A stretch of 64,000 bases of DNA from Congregibacter litoralis KT71 (GCF_000153125.2 NZ_CM002299.1:3697238-3761237); one strand, 5' to 3'. Shown: positions 42,589 to 52,408, counted from the first letter of the stretch. Notes: a model not told the origin generated them from the letters alone. A program made the numbers and translations.

Positions 42589-43631
42589 CACTGGCCTGAC
42601 GTCACCATGGGGTCGCCCTGACCGGGAAAGTTCGGCGGGAAGTTGTTCAGCTGACGCCAGATCTCGTAACCGACGGACACTTCCTCCAAGAGAACCCAAC
42701 CGCGAGCCTTGGAGCCAAAGCGCACAAAGCGCCGGTCCGGCCACGCCACGCCCGTGTCCTCGTCCTCCTCCACGAGGATACGAAAACGACCGTTGGCCTG
42801 CGCCGTGGGATCAATGGCAATCACGTGTCCGCTGAAGGTACCCACCGCCACGGAGGGCCAACCACTGATTTGAATAACGGGCCAACCCTCAAACTGAATG
42901 CGCACCCTGGCGCCTTCCCTTACCAGGGCAATGTCCCGACCATCGATAAACATCTCGATCGCCCGCTCGGCGTTATCGGGCACAAAAGTCGCCACTACCT
43001 GTCCAGCACTGATAAAGGTGGCCGCATCGCCGGCGTTTACGCGCAGGATCGTGCCGTCCCGCGGCGCGCGAACAATCTGTACCGATTGCCGTGAAAGATT
43101 GACGTCCACGCGACTGAGCTCGGCCCCCGCCTGGGCCACATCGGCACGCAGCTGCTCTACGCGAATACGTGCCTGTTCAAACTCCCGGCGCGCCGAGAGT
43201 CCTTCGTCAAACAGTTTTTCCATGCGGCGCTTATCGATCTGGGCGATTTCCAGGGCCGTTTCCGCAGCGGTCAGCTTGGCCAGCACCTGCCCCCGCTCCG
43301 CTTGCAAGCGCTCCAGCAGTTGGGGGTCGTTATCGACGATGCGAACGATGGGATCCCCTACTTTGACCCGGGACCCGTCGCGCACGTACCACTCCTGAAT
43401 CCGGCCCGGCACCAGGGCGTTGATTTCCTGCATGCGATCATTGGGATTCAATGCCGTGACATTACCGGGGCCGCTGGCCGTCTGCACCCAGGGCACAAAA
43501 GTCAGAAACAGACCCACCACGACGAAGAAGAACAGCAGCCCAATGCCCACGGCACGCGCAACGCGGGGAACGCCTATGCCGTTAAGCGTCGTGAATTTCT
43601 CGTTGTGATAATCGAACAAAGGCACGATCAC
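42588..43631 (-). CDS. HlyD-family membrane fusion protein
   Basis: A 347-residue periplasmic adaptor with one N-terminal transmembrane segment (GIGLLFFFVVVGLFLTFVPW, about 28-47). A lipoyl-like half motif (PGRIQEWYVRDGSRVKVGDP, about 70-89) and its partner (IVRAPRDGTILRVNAGDAA) flank a coiled-coil hairpin (ERLQAERGQVLAKLTAAETA and REFEQARIRVEQLRADVAQA). The C-terminal beta domain is present. Its start overlaps the ABC gene stop by four bases (43628-43631). It should link the inner-membrane ABC protein to the TolC channel. Confidence 0.9.
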   Translation of the reverse strand: MIVPLFDYHNEKFTTLNGIGVPRVARAVGIGLLFFFVVVGLFLTFVPWVQTASGPGNVTALNPNDRMQEINALVPGRIQEWYVRDGSRVKVGDPIVRIVDNDPQLLERLQAERGQVLAKLTAAETALEIAQIDKRRMEKLFDEGLSARREFEQARIRVEQLRADVAQAGAELSRVDVNLSRQSVQIVRAPRDGTILRVNAGDAATFISAGQVVATFVPDNAERAIEMFIDGRDIALVREGARVRIQFEGWPVIQISGWPSVAVGTFSGHVIAIDPTAQANGRFRILVEEDEDTGVAWPDRRFVRFGSKARGWVLLEEVSVGYEIWRQLNNFPPNFPGQGDPMVTSGQ

Positions 43632-45385
43632 TGCTCCCCGTTCAATTCGGCGGCGTTCTCGCCGTAAATCGACAGGGGCGTGCGCATGGGATGCTCCTCC
43701 AGCCCCATAAGATCACACAGAGACTCATAGTCCGTCACCATGACCTGCTGCTCAAAACCCAGTTGCAAATAGTGATCAAAACGCAAATCAATATTTTCGT
43801 AGGTGAAGTAGACAATAGTGGTTTCGCAACGTTCCTGAAGGGCCTCCATGGCGCGCAGCAAAAACACTTCCGGCATAGCGTCATAGGCCTGCGTCAGCAC
43901 CAATATGCGGGGCTTGGCGATGATGGCCGCGGCCAGCTTGAGCTGCATCGTTTCCACAATGGAGAGGGGCCAGCCCGTACCCACCAGCTCTGTATCCAGG
44001 CCCTGGGGCAGCTGTGTCACGGTTTCGGCGAGACCCACAATCTCCAGCACCTTCATGACATCTACGGACTCGCTATTGGACGCCGATAGCCGCAGATACT
44101 CCCGAATACTCGCTTCCACGGCATTGGGCCGATCCAGCATGATGATTTCCTGGCGCTTTTCGTAGGCCTTGAGCTCCCGAAGATCCATGCCGCCGACTGC
44201 GATGTAACCGCTGTCAGGAGACTCGTGGCCGCGCACGAGATTGGTAAACACCCGCTGGGCCCGATGGCTGTCAGCGTAGACACAAACCCGCGAGCGGGCA
44301 GGAATCTTGAAATCCAGGGTGATCGAAGGCGCCACCACAACCTTACTGAAACTGAGTGAAGAGTCTCCATCGATTCGCGTATGGGCCTTGTCGGGCATAT
44401 CCTGCTCAACGCGGAAAAACAGCGAGAGCTCGTCCACGGCTCCGCAGACATCGTAGAGATAGCTCAGATAGATCCCCATTTGCGACACCCCGAGGAACAC
44501 CACGGAAAGCACCAGCTCCGCCGCCACCAGCTGCCCCAGGGACAGTTCACCGCTGATCACCAGCCAGCCGCCGAGTCCGAGGAGCGCAGCACTGGCCGCG
44601 GCGTAGATGAACAAAAAGCTCAGGGTCTGGGAAAAATGATGCCGAAAATGCAGGCGATGTTGTTCCATGTAGGAAGCCGTGACGTCATCGGTACGTCGGA
44701 GCGCCTCGGCAATGTGCATTTCACTTTTATAAAAACCATTGGCATGCCCCAATGACTCCAGCCAGGATGCGCTGTAGTGCTTGCGGTGGGAGAGCTCCAC
44801 AGCACTGCGGATACCCCGCCGCCCCCAAATGAACCACACCAGCCAGATCAGCAGCGCGATACCCGCATTAAAGGCCAGCAACACCGGGTGATAAGACGAC
44901 ACCAGGAGGAAACCAACCACAGTCTGAAGCAGGATAGTGAAGCCCCCAACCAGCAGATTGGGCAGCATCTTCATGATAATGACGATATCGAAGTAGCGGT
45001 TGAACAGAGCGCTCTTGCCACGGTCATCAAAATAGGGGTTGCGGGCGTAGATGGTGCGAAGCGCAATCTCGGACACCATACGGGCATAAAATCGGCGCCC
45101 GAACACATCCATGATGTAGATCCGAAGGGCGTTCAGGCTGCCGGCAAGGAGCAGCAGAAAGAACAGCGTCAGCGACAACACCACCAGCGGCGTCGTCAGG
45201 CCGATGTTAGCCACCGTGTTGATCAGCATCTGAACGGACACGGGCGTCGCCAGGGACAACAGGCTGATACCTATGCCATAGATGATGGCCAGCACGTAGT
45301 AGCTGCGCTCCGGCGCCAGAATACCGATAAAAAAGCTAAACAGGGACGAAAGAGAAGTCTCTGATGCGATGTGTTTGTCAGCCAT
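43628..45385 (-). CDS. ABC-transporter-like protein with degenerate nucleotide-binding domain
   Basis: A 585-residue protein. Residues about 1-310 form an ABC-exporter membrane domain with about six hydrophobic helices (YYVLAIIYGIGISLLSLATP; LVVLSLTLFFLLLLAGSLNA; LSFLFIYAAASAALLGLGGW). Residues about 340-560 align in layout with an ABC ATPase, but Walker A reads VYADSHRAQRVFT instead of G-x-x-G-x-G-K-S-T, the signature reads WPLSIVETMQLKLAAAI instead of L-S-G-G-Q, and Walker B reads RILVLTQAYDAMP instead of I-L-L-L-D-E-x-T. ATP hydrolysis is therefore unlikely. It is first in the HlyD-TolC operon. How export is powered is open. Confidence 0.88.
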   Translation of the reverse strand: MADKHIASETSLSSLFSFFIGILAPERSYYVLAIIYGIGISLLSLATPVSVQMLINTVANIGLTTPLVVLSLTLFFLLLLAGSLNALRIYIMDVFGRRFYARMVSEIALRTIYARNPYFDDRGKSALFNRYFDIVIIMKMLPNLLVGGFTILLQTVVGFLLVSSYHPVLLAFNAGIALLIWLVWFIWGRRGIRSAVELSHRKHYSASWLESLGHANGFYKSEMHIAEALRRTDDVTASYMEQHRLHFRHHFSQTLSFLFIYAAASAALLGLGGWLVISGELSLGQLVAAELVLSVVFLGVSQMGIYLSYLYDVCGAVDELSLFFRVEQDMPDKAHTRIDGDSSLSFSKVVVAPSITLDFKIPARSRVCVYADSHRAQRVFTNLVRGHESPDSGYIAVGGMDLRELKAYEKRQEIIMLDRPNAVEASIREYLRLSASNSESVDVMKVLEIVGLAETVTQLPQGLDTELVGTGWPLSIVETMQLKLAAAIIAKPRILVLTQAYDAMPEVFLLRAMEALQERCETTIVYFTYENIDLRFDHYLQLGFEQQVMVTDYESLCDLMGLEEHPMRTPLSIYGENAAELNGEQ

Positions 45386-45450
45386 GAGAAAGAAGGTCAG
45401 GTTCGATAATTATCTATTATACGTAAACCCGATCGTTTTGGTTGGGTATT

Positions 45451-46491
45451 TCAGGGCCCCACAACCACCCGTTCCCACAATCGATCACTCAGGGCCTGCT
45501 GTGAAGCCCGCCGAAGATCACCCTGGGTGAGCCACTGCACAATTTCACTGGCAACATCCGGATAATGAACGCGTCTCACCGGCGTATGGGACGCCAACCA
45601 ATCGCGAATGGGCTCCAGTCGCAAACTCTCCAGGACATCGCCGTATCCCAGCTGCTTTAGCGCAAGGGCGTTGGAAGACTGCTCCATCTGCCGACTCAGC
45701 GGCTTTACCAAGAGGCGTTTACCCAGGGCCAGACACTCGCTGGACAGCTCGAATCCCGCGTTACAGATCACCGCCGCGCAATCGGAAAGATCCGACTGAA
45801 AGCCCTGCAACGATGTGGGCAGGATGTGCAGGTTTGCCCGCCGGGCCGTCTTGTTGCCCGGGGCATAAATGTAAAACTCATACTCCGGTAACTGCGCCAG
45901 AAGCGCCTGCACCTCTTCCTGCTCTTCAAAGGGCAGATACACCACCACCTTGCGCTGCTCACTTTTATCGGCAGCATGCTCCACGTTGACGATGGGTGGG
46001 AGTATGGGTGCTTTAAAACTGTCCCAATGCATGCCGAGGCGGACACTGCCGGGGGCGAACATGCGCATGACCCATTGGGATCTAAAATCGTGGCCCGCGA
46101 CGGGAACCCGATGATCAAAAGCCGGCTGGTGTCCCATGCTGACAACGGTTTTGCCCCGCAGCCAACCGGCCCAGGCGGTAATTGGTTCAAAGTCCGTCAG
46201 CACAAGATCGTAGTCCTGAAGATCCAGTGTCAGTACATCGCGCACAAGATGCCAGTAGTTGTTCCCGAAAAAGGTTTTCAGGTAGGACAAGCGACCGCGG
46301 GAGCTCGCAAAGGTAAGCCCGGGAAGCGTGCGAAAATGCCCGAACGCCTGCATATCAAAGTAGCGTTCAGCGGGGCGACCGCTGAACAGATAATCCACAT
46401 TGATATCCCTGGCGGCAAAGGCTTTCGCCATGGCTCGGGCGCGACTCAGGTGGCCGTTACCTGTGCCCTGAACACCGTAGAGTACTTTCAT
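45451..46491 (-). CDS. MJ1255/VC2487-type glycosyltransferase
   Basis: A 346-residue protein starting at the ATG at 46491 with MKVLYGVQGTGNGHLSRARA, the family opening with G-T-G-N-G-H-x-S-R. Further landmarks are YLFSGRPAERYFD, VSMGHQPAFDHRVP, and CNAGFELSSECLALGKRLL (about 275-293), the nucleotide-sugar site of the GT-B fold. Substrates of this family are not known; GT28-like glycosylation of a lipid or envelope sugar is plausible. It lies 28 bp behind the PAP2 gene on the same strand, which suggests a joint envelope role. Confidence 0.85.
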   Translation of the reverse strand: MKVLYGVQGTGNGHLSRARAMAKAFAARDINVDYLFSGRPAERYFDMQAFGHFRTLPGLTFASSRGRLSYLKTFFGNNYWHLVRDVLTLDLQDYDLVLTDFEPITAWAGWLRGKTVVSMGHQPAFDHRVPVAGHDFRSQWVMRMFAPGSVRLGMHWDSFKAPILPPIVNVEHAADKSEQRKVVVYLPFEEQEEVQALLAQLPEYEFYIYAPGNKTARRANLHILPTSLQGFQSDLSDCAAVICNAGFELSSECLALGKRLLVKPLSRQMEQSSNALALKQLGYGDVLESLRLEPIRDWLASHTPVRRVHYPDVASEIVQWLTQGDLRRASQQALSDRLWERVVVGP

Positions 46492-46519
46492 TACCTGGAT
46501 TGACTGCTGACTTGGATGC

Positions 46520-47035
46520 TTAGGCGAACCACTGCGCCGTCGCCAGAGCGATGGAAGAGCCCAGCATGGCACCCACGACGGTGTCCGTGGGAAAGTGCAC
46601 ACCGAGGTACACGCGGGACATGCCCACCGCCACGCTCCAGGCATAGAGTGGCAATAGCCATAGGCCAAAGTGCAGGACCAGAAGCGTCACAAATAAAAAT
46701 GCGGCGCAGGTGTGCCCCGACGGAAAGCTGAATTCATCCGATGCAATGATGTGGCTTTGAAAGTCGGGTAATGCTGCCGCGGGTCGACGACGCTTCAAAC
46801 TGTTCTTCAGGGTCCAGTAAAGTGTGCGTTCGATGGCGAAGGCGACGAGCATATGGGTCAGGAACTGTTCGCCGCTTTCGGACAGCAGGCCCAGGGCGCT
46901 CCCCAGAACCAAATACCAATGCCCGTCGGCGCTTCGCGAAATGGGGCGACGGTGGCGAGCGCCCCAACTCCGTGACTGCTGGGACAGCAGGAGAGACCGA
47001 TGATCGAAGCCCTGAATAGTTTCGAGAACGCTCAT
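46520..47035 (-). CDS. PAP2-family membrane phosphatase
   Basis: A 171-residue membrane protein from the ATG at 47035. The three PAP2 motifs are KRRRPAAALP (about 85-94), FPSGHTCAAF (about 106-115) with the active histidine, and SRVYLGVHFPTDTVVGA (about 140-156) with the nucleophile. Such enzymes dephosphorylate lipid phosphates or undecaprenyl diphosphate. It precedes the glycosyltransferase, with which it probably forms a two-gene operon. Confidence 0.88.
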   Translation of the reverse strand: MSVLETIQGFDHRSLLLSQQSRSWGARHRRPISRSADGHWYLVLGSALGLLSESGEQFLTHMLVAFAIERTLYWTLKNSLKRRRPAAALPDFQSHIIASDEFSFPSGHTCAAFLFVTLLVLHFGLWLLPLYAWSVAVGMSRVYLGVHFPTDTVVGAMLGSSIALATAQWFA

Positions 47036-47250
47036 ACTGCGAACTCTAGGCTCGGGGGATGACGCTTGTATGACCTGCAAGCCCTCTGCCGTGAATTTTT
47101 TGTGACGGTGAACGTGACGTCGGTGATCCGCTACGGCGATATCCCGGGGTCAAAAGAGGGCTTACCCGGACAGCATACAAAACGATAAGCTTCTTCTCTG
47201 GTATTTTTATACGGCATGGTCCGTACCGCCCAATTTTCTGGAATTCAAGT

Positions 47251-48711
47251 ATGAGCATTCTCTACCGCAGCGCTTTTGGACTCGCACAGGACATCAAGGC
47301 CGGCAAGCTGTCTGCCGTCACGGTGCTTGAGTTTTATCTGGATCGCATTGAGCAATTCAATCCCGGCATCAACGCCGTGGTTGCCCTCGACACGGATCGC
47401 GCCCTTGAGCGTGCCGTCGCCGCGGACAAGGCCGCCGCCGAGAACGAAGATTGGGGCCCCCTCCACGGCGTGCCCATGACCATCAAGGATGCCTGGTGTA
47501 CCGAGGGCCTGGTGACCGTGGGCGGTATTCCGGAGCGCCGGGACTTTATCCCCGAAAAAAACGCGGTAGCGGTACAGCGCCTGGTGGATGCCGGAGCCAT
47601 TATCTTTGGCAAAACCAACGTGCCTTTTATGAGCGCGGATCTGCAGTCATTCAATGAAATCTACGATGTCACCAATAATCCCTGGAACGTGGAGCGCACC
47701 TGTGGCGGCTCCTCCGGCGGTGCGGCCGCTGCGCTGGCGAGTGGCTTAACACCCCTCGAGTTGGGCAGCGACATTGGCGGCTCCATTCGGACGCCCAGTC
47801 ACTTTAACGGCGTTTTCGGGCACAAAAGCAGCTACGAGCTCATCTCCAAACGGGGGCACCTGCCACCAGGCGACAAGGTGCTGTCAGAGCCGGATCTGTC
47901 CTGCGCCGGCCCCCTGGCCACCTGCGTTGATGATCTTGAACAGGCCCTGGCGCTGCTCGCCGGTCCCGCGCCAGACATCACCGCCCACCCCCTGCCCGCT
48001 CTGCCGACGCCGAGCTTTCGCGATGCCTCCCATCTTCGCGTGGCGGTCTGGGCCGATGATGAATTCTGTCGCGTAGATAAGTCGATAGCGGAGCATATTG
48101 AGAGCGCAGCAAAAACCCTGGAAAACCTCGGCGCCCACGTGGACCGTCATGCCCGCCCGGCCATTGATCCCCAGGCCAACCACGAAAACTATCTGCAAAT
48201 CCTTATGTCGGTGATCGGCGCCGATGTACCCGAGGAAGTGCGCCAGATGGCAAGAGATATGGTGGCGGCGGCGGATCCGGATGATCGCAGCGAAGCGCTG
48301 TTACAAATGAAAGGTATCGCAATGGAGCACAGAAGCTGGATCGTGCAGAACGAAATACGCCAGCACACCCGCGTCGCCTGGGAAGCGTTCTTTCGCGACT
48401 ACGACGTGTTGCTCTGCCCCTGCGCTCACGTCCCCGCCTTCGAGCACGATCATCATCCGGATATGCAGGCACGGGTCATCGCCGTCAACGGCGTCGAGCG
48501 TCCCTACACCGACGTTCTTAAGTGGGCGGGGCTTACGCTGAATGCCTATCTTCCCGCCACCGCTGTCCCCCTCGGCACCACCGCCGACGGACTGCCCGTG
48601 GGCATGCAGATCGCCAGTCGCTACCTGGGGGATCGCACGACACTCGCCGTAGCGCGACTCCTCGAAACGCATCACCGCGCCTTCGTACCGCCGCCCGGAT
48701 ACAACGACTAG
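47251..48711 (+). CDS. amidase-signature-family hydrolase
   Basis: A 486-residue enzyme with the amidase signature. The catalytic lysine lies in GVPMTIKDAWCTEG (about 75-88), the cis-serine and nucleophile in CGGSSGGAAAALASG (about 150-165) and GSDIGGSIRTPSHFNGVFGH (about 171-190). The C-terminal LPVGMQIASRYLGDRTTLAV is typical of the group around 6-aminohexanoate cyclic dimer hydrolase and fatty-acid amidases. It lacks a signal peptide and is thus cytoplasmic. It is not GatA, since no gatB or gatC is adjacent. The substrate is unknown. Confidence 0.88.
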   Translation: MSILYRSAFGLAQDIKAGKLSAVTVLEFYLDRIEQFNPGINAVVALDTDRALERAVAADKAAAENEDWGPLHGVPMTIKDAWCTEGLVTVGGIPERRDFIPEKNAVAVQRLVDAGAIIFGKTNVPFMSADLQSFNEIYDVTNNPWNVERTCGGSSGGAAAALASGLTPLELGSDIGGSIRTPSHFNGVFGHKSSYELISKRGHLPPGDKVLSEPDLSCAGPLATCVDDLEQALALLAGPAPDITAHPLPALPTPSFRDASHLRVAVWADDEFCRVDKSIAEHIESAAKTLENLGAHVDRHARPAIDPQANHENYLQILMSVIGADVPEEVRQMARDMVAAADPDDRSEALLQMKGIAMEHRSWIVQNEIRQHTRVAWEAFFRDYDVLLCPCAHVPAFEHDHHPDMQARVIAVNGVERPYTDVLKWAGLTLNAYLPATAVPLGTTADGLPVGMQIASRYLGDRTTLAVARLLETHHRAFVPPPGYND

Positions 48712-48912
48712 CACCACTCAGCGCCCTCAGAACTCTTCGTGACATCCAATGTCATTCCATGCCATGCCATGCACTGGGATGGTGCATTCCCCTGTAAAAA
48801 ATACGGTCAAAATTGCTTGCCTTGGAGCAGGTAATTTACCAAGGATCGAAAACAGGTCGACAGGCTCCTCAGCCCTTCGACTTATAAATATAAAATTACA
48901 AGGGGATCATCC

Positions 48913-51432
48913 ATGTCTGCGACCTTTCGCACGCTGCCGCTCATCGCGGCCGTATCACTGGCGACGCAATCTCTCACCGTCGGCGCACAACAACTCGAAG
49001 AAGTTATCGTAACCGCACAGAAACGCGCGGAGAGCCTTCAGGACGTTCCGATTTCTGTATCGGCTGTTCAGGGCGAGAAGATTCAGGATGCCGGCATTCC
49101 GAATATGGCGGCGCTGGCTGACTATGTGCCTAACCTGCACATCGCCGATGCTCCGGTGAACACCAACATCTATATGCGCGGCGTGGGCTCGGGTAACAAC
49201 CAGGGCTTTGAGCAGTCCGTAGGTATGTACATTGATGGCGTGTACATGGGTCGCGGACGTCAGTACCGCGCTGGATTCCTCGACGTAGAGCGCGTAGAGG
49301 TGCTACGTGGACCTCAGGGCACGCTGTTTGGTCGCAACACGGTCGCCGGCGCGATCAACATCACCACTGCCAGTGCGCGGGCTGGCGATGAGTTTGAAGG
49401 CCAGATTATGGCGTCCGCCGAGTCCTTCGACGGCCGGATCGTCGAAGGCTTTGTAGGCGGCGGCCTCACCGATACCCTCGGGGCGCGACTTGCGGTTAAG
49501 TATCGTGAAACAGACGGTTTTGCAGACAACACTTTTCTTGGCACACCCGAGGGTGGCGTCGAAGAGCTTTCCTATCGTCTGTCTTTAAACTGGCAGCCGA
49601 CTGACAACCTGAACGTTAACTTCAAGTATACCCAGTCAGATTATGAGCGAACCGGCTCAACAACAACGGGCAAGGTGTTTTTAACCAGGGACGAGCGAAA
49701 CGAGTTTGTTCCCAACCGCTCCGCGTTCGCCGACACGGCCTACAGCATCATGGATGTGTTCTACCCGGGTTACAAAGAGCAGACCGGCCGCGAATTCGAA
49801 GTATTTAAGGACAACGGTTTCGGGCGCTCCCAGGAAGACGGCATCGGCATTGGGATCAACCCTGACAGCTCAGACAACGACCTCACCAACATGGTACTCA
49901 ATGTGGACTGGCAGGTCGGCGAATTGACCCTGACTTCTGTCACCGGTTGGTCGGAGTACCAGTACATTGATGGTGCAGACGTAGACTGGTTACCGCTGCA
50001 GTTTATCTCCCGCGACGATGATCAGAGCTTTGAGCAGGTAAGCCAGGAGTTTCGCATCGCCTCTCCGGGCGGTGAGTTTTTCGACTACGTAGCGGGTTTT
50101 TACTACGACCAATCAGACCTCGAGTTTGACCGGCAGGTAGCTATTGATACCAATTTCGACGGACTATTCCCTGAGTTTCTTTCGATTGTGACCCCGGGCA
50201 ATCCTCCGCCGGAAGTACTCCCGCAAAACCTGTTATTTGCCCTTACCCAAGGTGCCTACGACATGAACCAGGTAGCGCGAAATCACAATTATCAGCTGGA
50301 TTCAGACTCCTTGGCGGTGTTCGCCCAGGGTACGTTTAACTTCACTGACACCTTGCGTTTAACCGTAGGGGTTCGCTATACCGAAGAGAACAAGGATGTG
50401 ATCAGCACGCAGTTTCTGAGTGATCAGAATTCAGGGCTCCTGAACCCCGGCGACAGTTATTTCCTTCACTTGATCCAGGCTAACAGCTTCAATGCCTATG
50501 CCTATGATTTCAGGGAAGAGCGCTCGACTGATGCGTTGACGCCATCGTTCAATCTGCAGTGGGATGTTGGTGACGACAGCATGCTCTATGCCAGCTTTTC
50601 CCAGGGCTTCAAATCCGGCGGTTTCACCGCGGCGGATGACCAGAACCCCGGGGATCTCGCACCCACCGCATTCCCCTGCGCACCTAACCCGGACTTTACC
50701 GTTGATCTTGATGCCTGCTATGACCTGTCAAATCCGAATGGAGACTTCGAATTTGGCGACGAAGAGGTGGATGCTTTTGAGTTGGGCGGAAAGCATACCC
50801 TGCTTGATGGCGGCATGACCCTGAACTGGGCCCTGTTCTACACGGAGTACACCGACCTGCAAACTGCTATCTTCGAAGGCCTTGGCTTCGTAGTGAAAAA
50901 TGCTGCCGGTTCAGAGATTTATGGTCTTGAGGTCGATGCTCTTTGGCAGGCTACGGACAACCTCAGACTTGGGGCGAACTTTGCTTACCTTGATGCCTCA
51001 TACAGTGACTTCGACGACGGTCCCTGTACCGCCATTCAATTGGATGCCAATCCTAATTGTTCGATCGAGCAAGGAAACCCGCTGTCTGGTGAGCCTACGC
51101 TGTACGCATCAGATTACAGTGCCTCCTTCTTCTTCGACTATATCCGTCCCGTGGGCCAGATGGAGTTCTTTGCCGGCGGTGAGGTTAATTACCGCGATTC
51201 TTTCCAATCGGCAGGTGATAACGACCCCATTGACCAAATCGACGCCTTCACCAAGACCAACTTACGCTTGGGACTTCGATCAGGCGACTGGGAGATCATG
51301 GCCTATGGACGTAACATCTTTGATGAAGAGGTCTTCATGCAGTCTTATGACACACCAGTCCTTGCAGGTTCGCACTCCAGATACATGGACGAGAGCGCAG
51401 TCTTTGGTGCTCGCTTGAAGTACACCTTCTAA
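48913..51432 (+). CDS. TonB-dependent outer-membrane receptor
   Basis: An 839-residue protein with a signal peptide ending TVGAQQ, a TonB box-like LEEVIVTAQKR right behind it, and a plug domain (about 40-165: SVSAVQGEKIQDAGI, NIYMRGVGSGNNQ, VEVLRGPQGTLFGRNTVAGA). The remaining 670 residues form the 22-strand barrel, ending GARLKYTF with the terminal phenylalanine needed for insertion. The sequence type (E-E-V-I-V-T-A-Q-K-R, G-x-N) is common among Sphingomonas-like and Halieaceae receptors for carbohydrates, vitamins or polymers. There is no Fur box upstream; the ligand is unknown. A terminator follows. Confidence 0.95.
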   Translation: MSATFRTLPLIAAVSLATQSLTVGAQQLEEVIVTAQKRAESLQDVPISVSAVQGEKIQDAGIPNMAALADYVPNLHIADAPVNTNIYMRGVGSGNNQGFEQSVGMYIDGVYMGRGRQYRAGFLDVERVEVLRGPQGTLFGRNTVAGAINITTASARAGDEFEGQIMASAESFDGRIVEGFVGGGLTDTLGARLAVKYRETDGFADNTFLGTPEGGVEELSYRLSLNWQPTDNLNVNFKYTQSDYERTGSTTTGKVFLTRDERNEFVPNRSAFADTAYSIMDVFYPGYKEQTGREFEVFKDNGFGRSQEDGIGIGINPDSSDNDLTNMVLNVDWQVGELTLTSVTGWSEYQYIDGADVDWLPLQFISRDDDQSFEQVSQEFRIASPGGEFFDYVAGFYYDQSDLEFDRQVAIDTNFDGLFPEFLSIVTPGNPPPEVLPQNLLFALTQGAYDMNQVARNHNYQLDSDSLAVFAQGTFNFTDTLRLTVGVRYTEENKDVISTQFLSDQNSGLLNPGDSYFLHLIQANSFNAYAYDFREERSTDALTPSFNLQWDVGDDSMLYASFSQGFKSGGFTAADDQNPGDLAPTAFPCAPNPDFTVDLDACYDLSNPNGDFEFGDEEVDAFELGGKHTLLDGGMTLNWALFYTEYTDLQTAIFEGLGFVVKNAAGSEIYGLEVDALWQATDNLRLGANFAYLDASYSDFDDGPCTAIQLDANPNCSIEQGNPLSGEPTLYASDYSASFFFDYIRPVGQMEFFAGGEVNYRDSFQSAGDNDPIDQIDAFTKTNLRLGLRSGDWEIMAYGRNIFDEEVFMQSYDTPVLAGSHSRYMDESAVFGARLKYTF

Positions 51433-51455
51433 GCGAACGCTCAGCAATACTCCTA

Positions 51456-51484
51456 ATGCCCGCCTAGTGCGGGCATTTTTTTGC
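51456..51484 (+). terminator. rho-independent terminator of the TonB receptor gene
   Basis: GCCCGC, 5-base loop CTAGT, GCGGGC, then A and seven T residues, 24 bp after the stop codon. The perfect 6-bp GC stem and T-run are classical. Confidence 0.9.
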
Positions 51485-51586
51485 CCGCGGGATACTCGTA
51501 ACTTGGAATGAGCGATGGCTCGTCCGGAGCACGGCTTTTTCACAACGCCACTCGATACCGGAGCACGGCCACAACTGTTGTTACGC

Positions 51587-51762
51587 GTCGCGCTGCGCGC
51601 TCCTGATTGCTTCACAACAGTTATGCCCGCACTCCTCAACGCCGTGACCAGAAAAAAACGTACTCAAGTACTGCACGGCACAAGGCGAAGCTCCAGTGTG
51701 TATTGCGTAGCAATCAGGAGCGCGTGAGCGCGACGCGAAGCAATACACACTGGAGCTTCGCC
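51587..51762. repeat. complex of inverted repeats behind the TonB gene
   Basis: A perfect 23-bp inverted repeat lies at 51684-51706 and 51740-51762 (GGCGAAGCTCCAGTG... with its complement), with a 33-base centre. That centre contains AGCAATCAGGAGCGCG, which is itself the complement of the segment at 51587-51612. A degenerate copy of the right arm (GCAATGCATACTGGCGTCTC) follows at about 51797. The 415-bp interval 51433-51847 otherwise has no gene. It looks like nested intergenic repeat units, REP-like in style. Confidence 0.85.
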
Positions 51763-51847
51763 GAATTCATCGATCAATACGCCAGGAGACGCGGAGCAAT
51801 GCATACTGGCGTCTCGCCGGATAGCTGACCTTACGTATAATGCGCTG

Positions 51848-52408
51848 ATGACCGATTCCACCAGCAGGCTCCTCGGCGAGCGCGTCAGCCAGCTCCGGCA
51901 ACTGCAGTCTATGACGCTTGAGCAACTCGCCGCCGCTTCTGGCGTCAGTCGATCGATGCTGAGCCAGATTGAGCGCGGCAAAGCCAACCCGACCCTGGCC
52001 GTGACCCAGCGCATCGCGCAAACCTTTGGCATCAGCATCGGTGAGCTTGTGGATGACCCCAACGCCAGTGCGAGCATCGATGTCGTGCGTGGCGACGATC
52101 CGGGCACGGTGTTTCGCGCCGACAGCGAGTGTGAACTGCGTACCCTCTCGCCCCTGCAACTGGAAAAAAACATCGAGTTCTACGTGATCACCCTTCAGCC
52201 CGGCGCCGAACTGGCAAGCGCCGCGCATTTTGAAGGCACGCGGGAGATGTTCTCCGTGTCTCAGGGGTCTGCGATCGTCGGCACGGGTAACAGTGAGGTT
52301 GTGTTACAAACCGGCGATACGGCGCACTACCGCGCCGATATACCCCATGTGATTCGCTGCAGGGGCCCCGAGGCGCTCAAGGGCTTCCTTGTGGTCAGCT
52401 ACCGTTGA
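51848..52408 (+). CDS. XRE-family regulator with cupin domain
   Basis: A 186-residue transcription factor. Residues about 8-62 form an HTH_3 domain (RVSQLRQLQSMTLEQLAAAS, then VSRSMLSQIERGKANPTL). Residues about 105-180 form a cupin_2 beta barrel (FYVITLQPGAELAS, GTREMFSVSQGSAIV, GDTAHYRADIPHVIRC). Such XRE-cupin proteins sense small molecules and often repress neighbouring catabolic or transport genes. It lies after the repeat region; its 3' end overlaps the convergent heme A synthase gene by 14 bp. Confidence 0.9.
   Translation: MTDSTSRLLGERVSQLRQLQSMTLEQLAAASGVSRSMLSQIERGKANPTLAVTQRIAQTFGISIGELVDDPNASASIDVVRGDDPGTVFRADSECELRTLSPLQLEKNIEFYVITLQPGAELASAAHFEGTREMFSVSQGSAIVGTGNSEVVLQTGDTAHYRADIPHVIRCRGPEALKGFLVVSYR

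Noticed and set aside
47251..48711. GatA subunit of the tRNA amidotransferase
   Set aside because: There is no gatB or gatC nearby and the C-terminal motifs fit other amidase-signature enzymes better.
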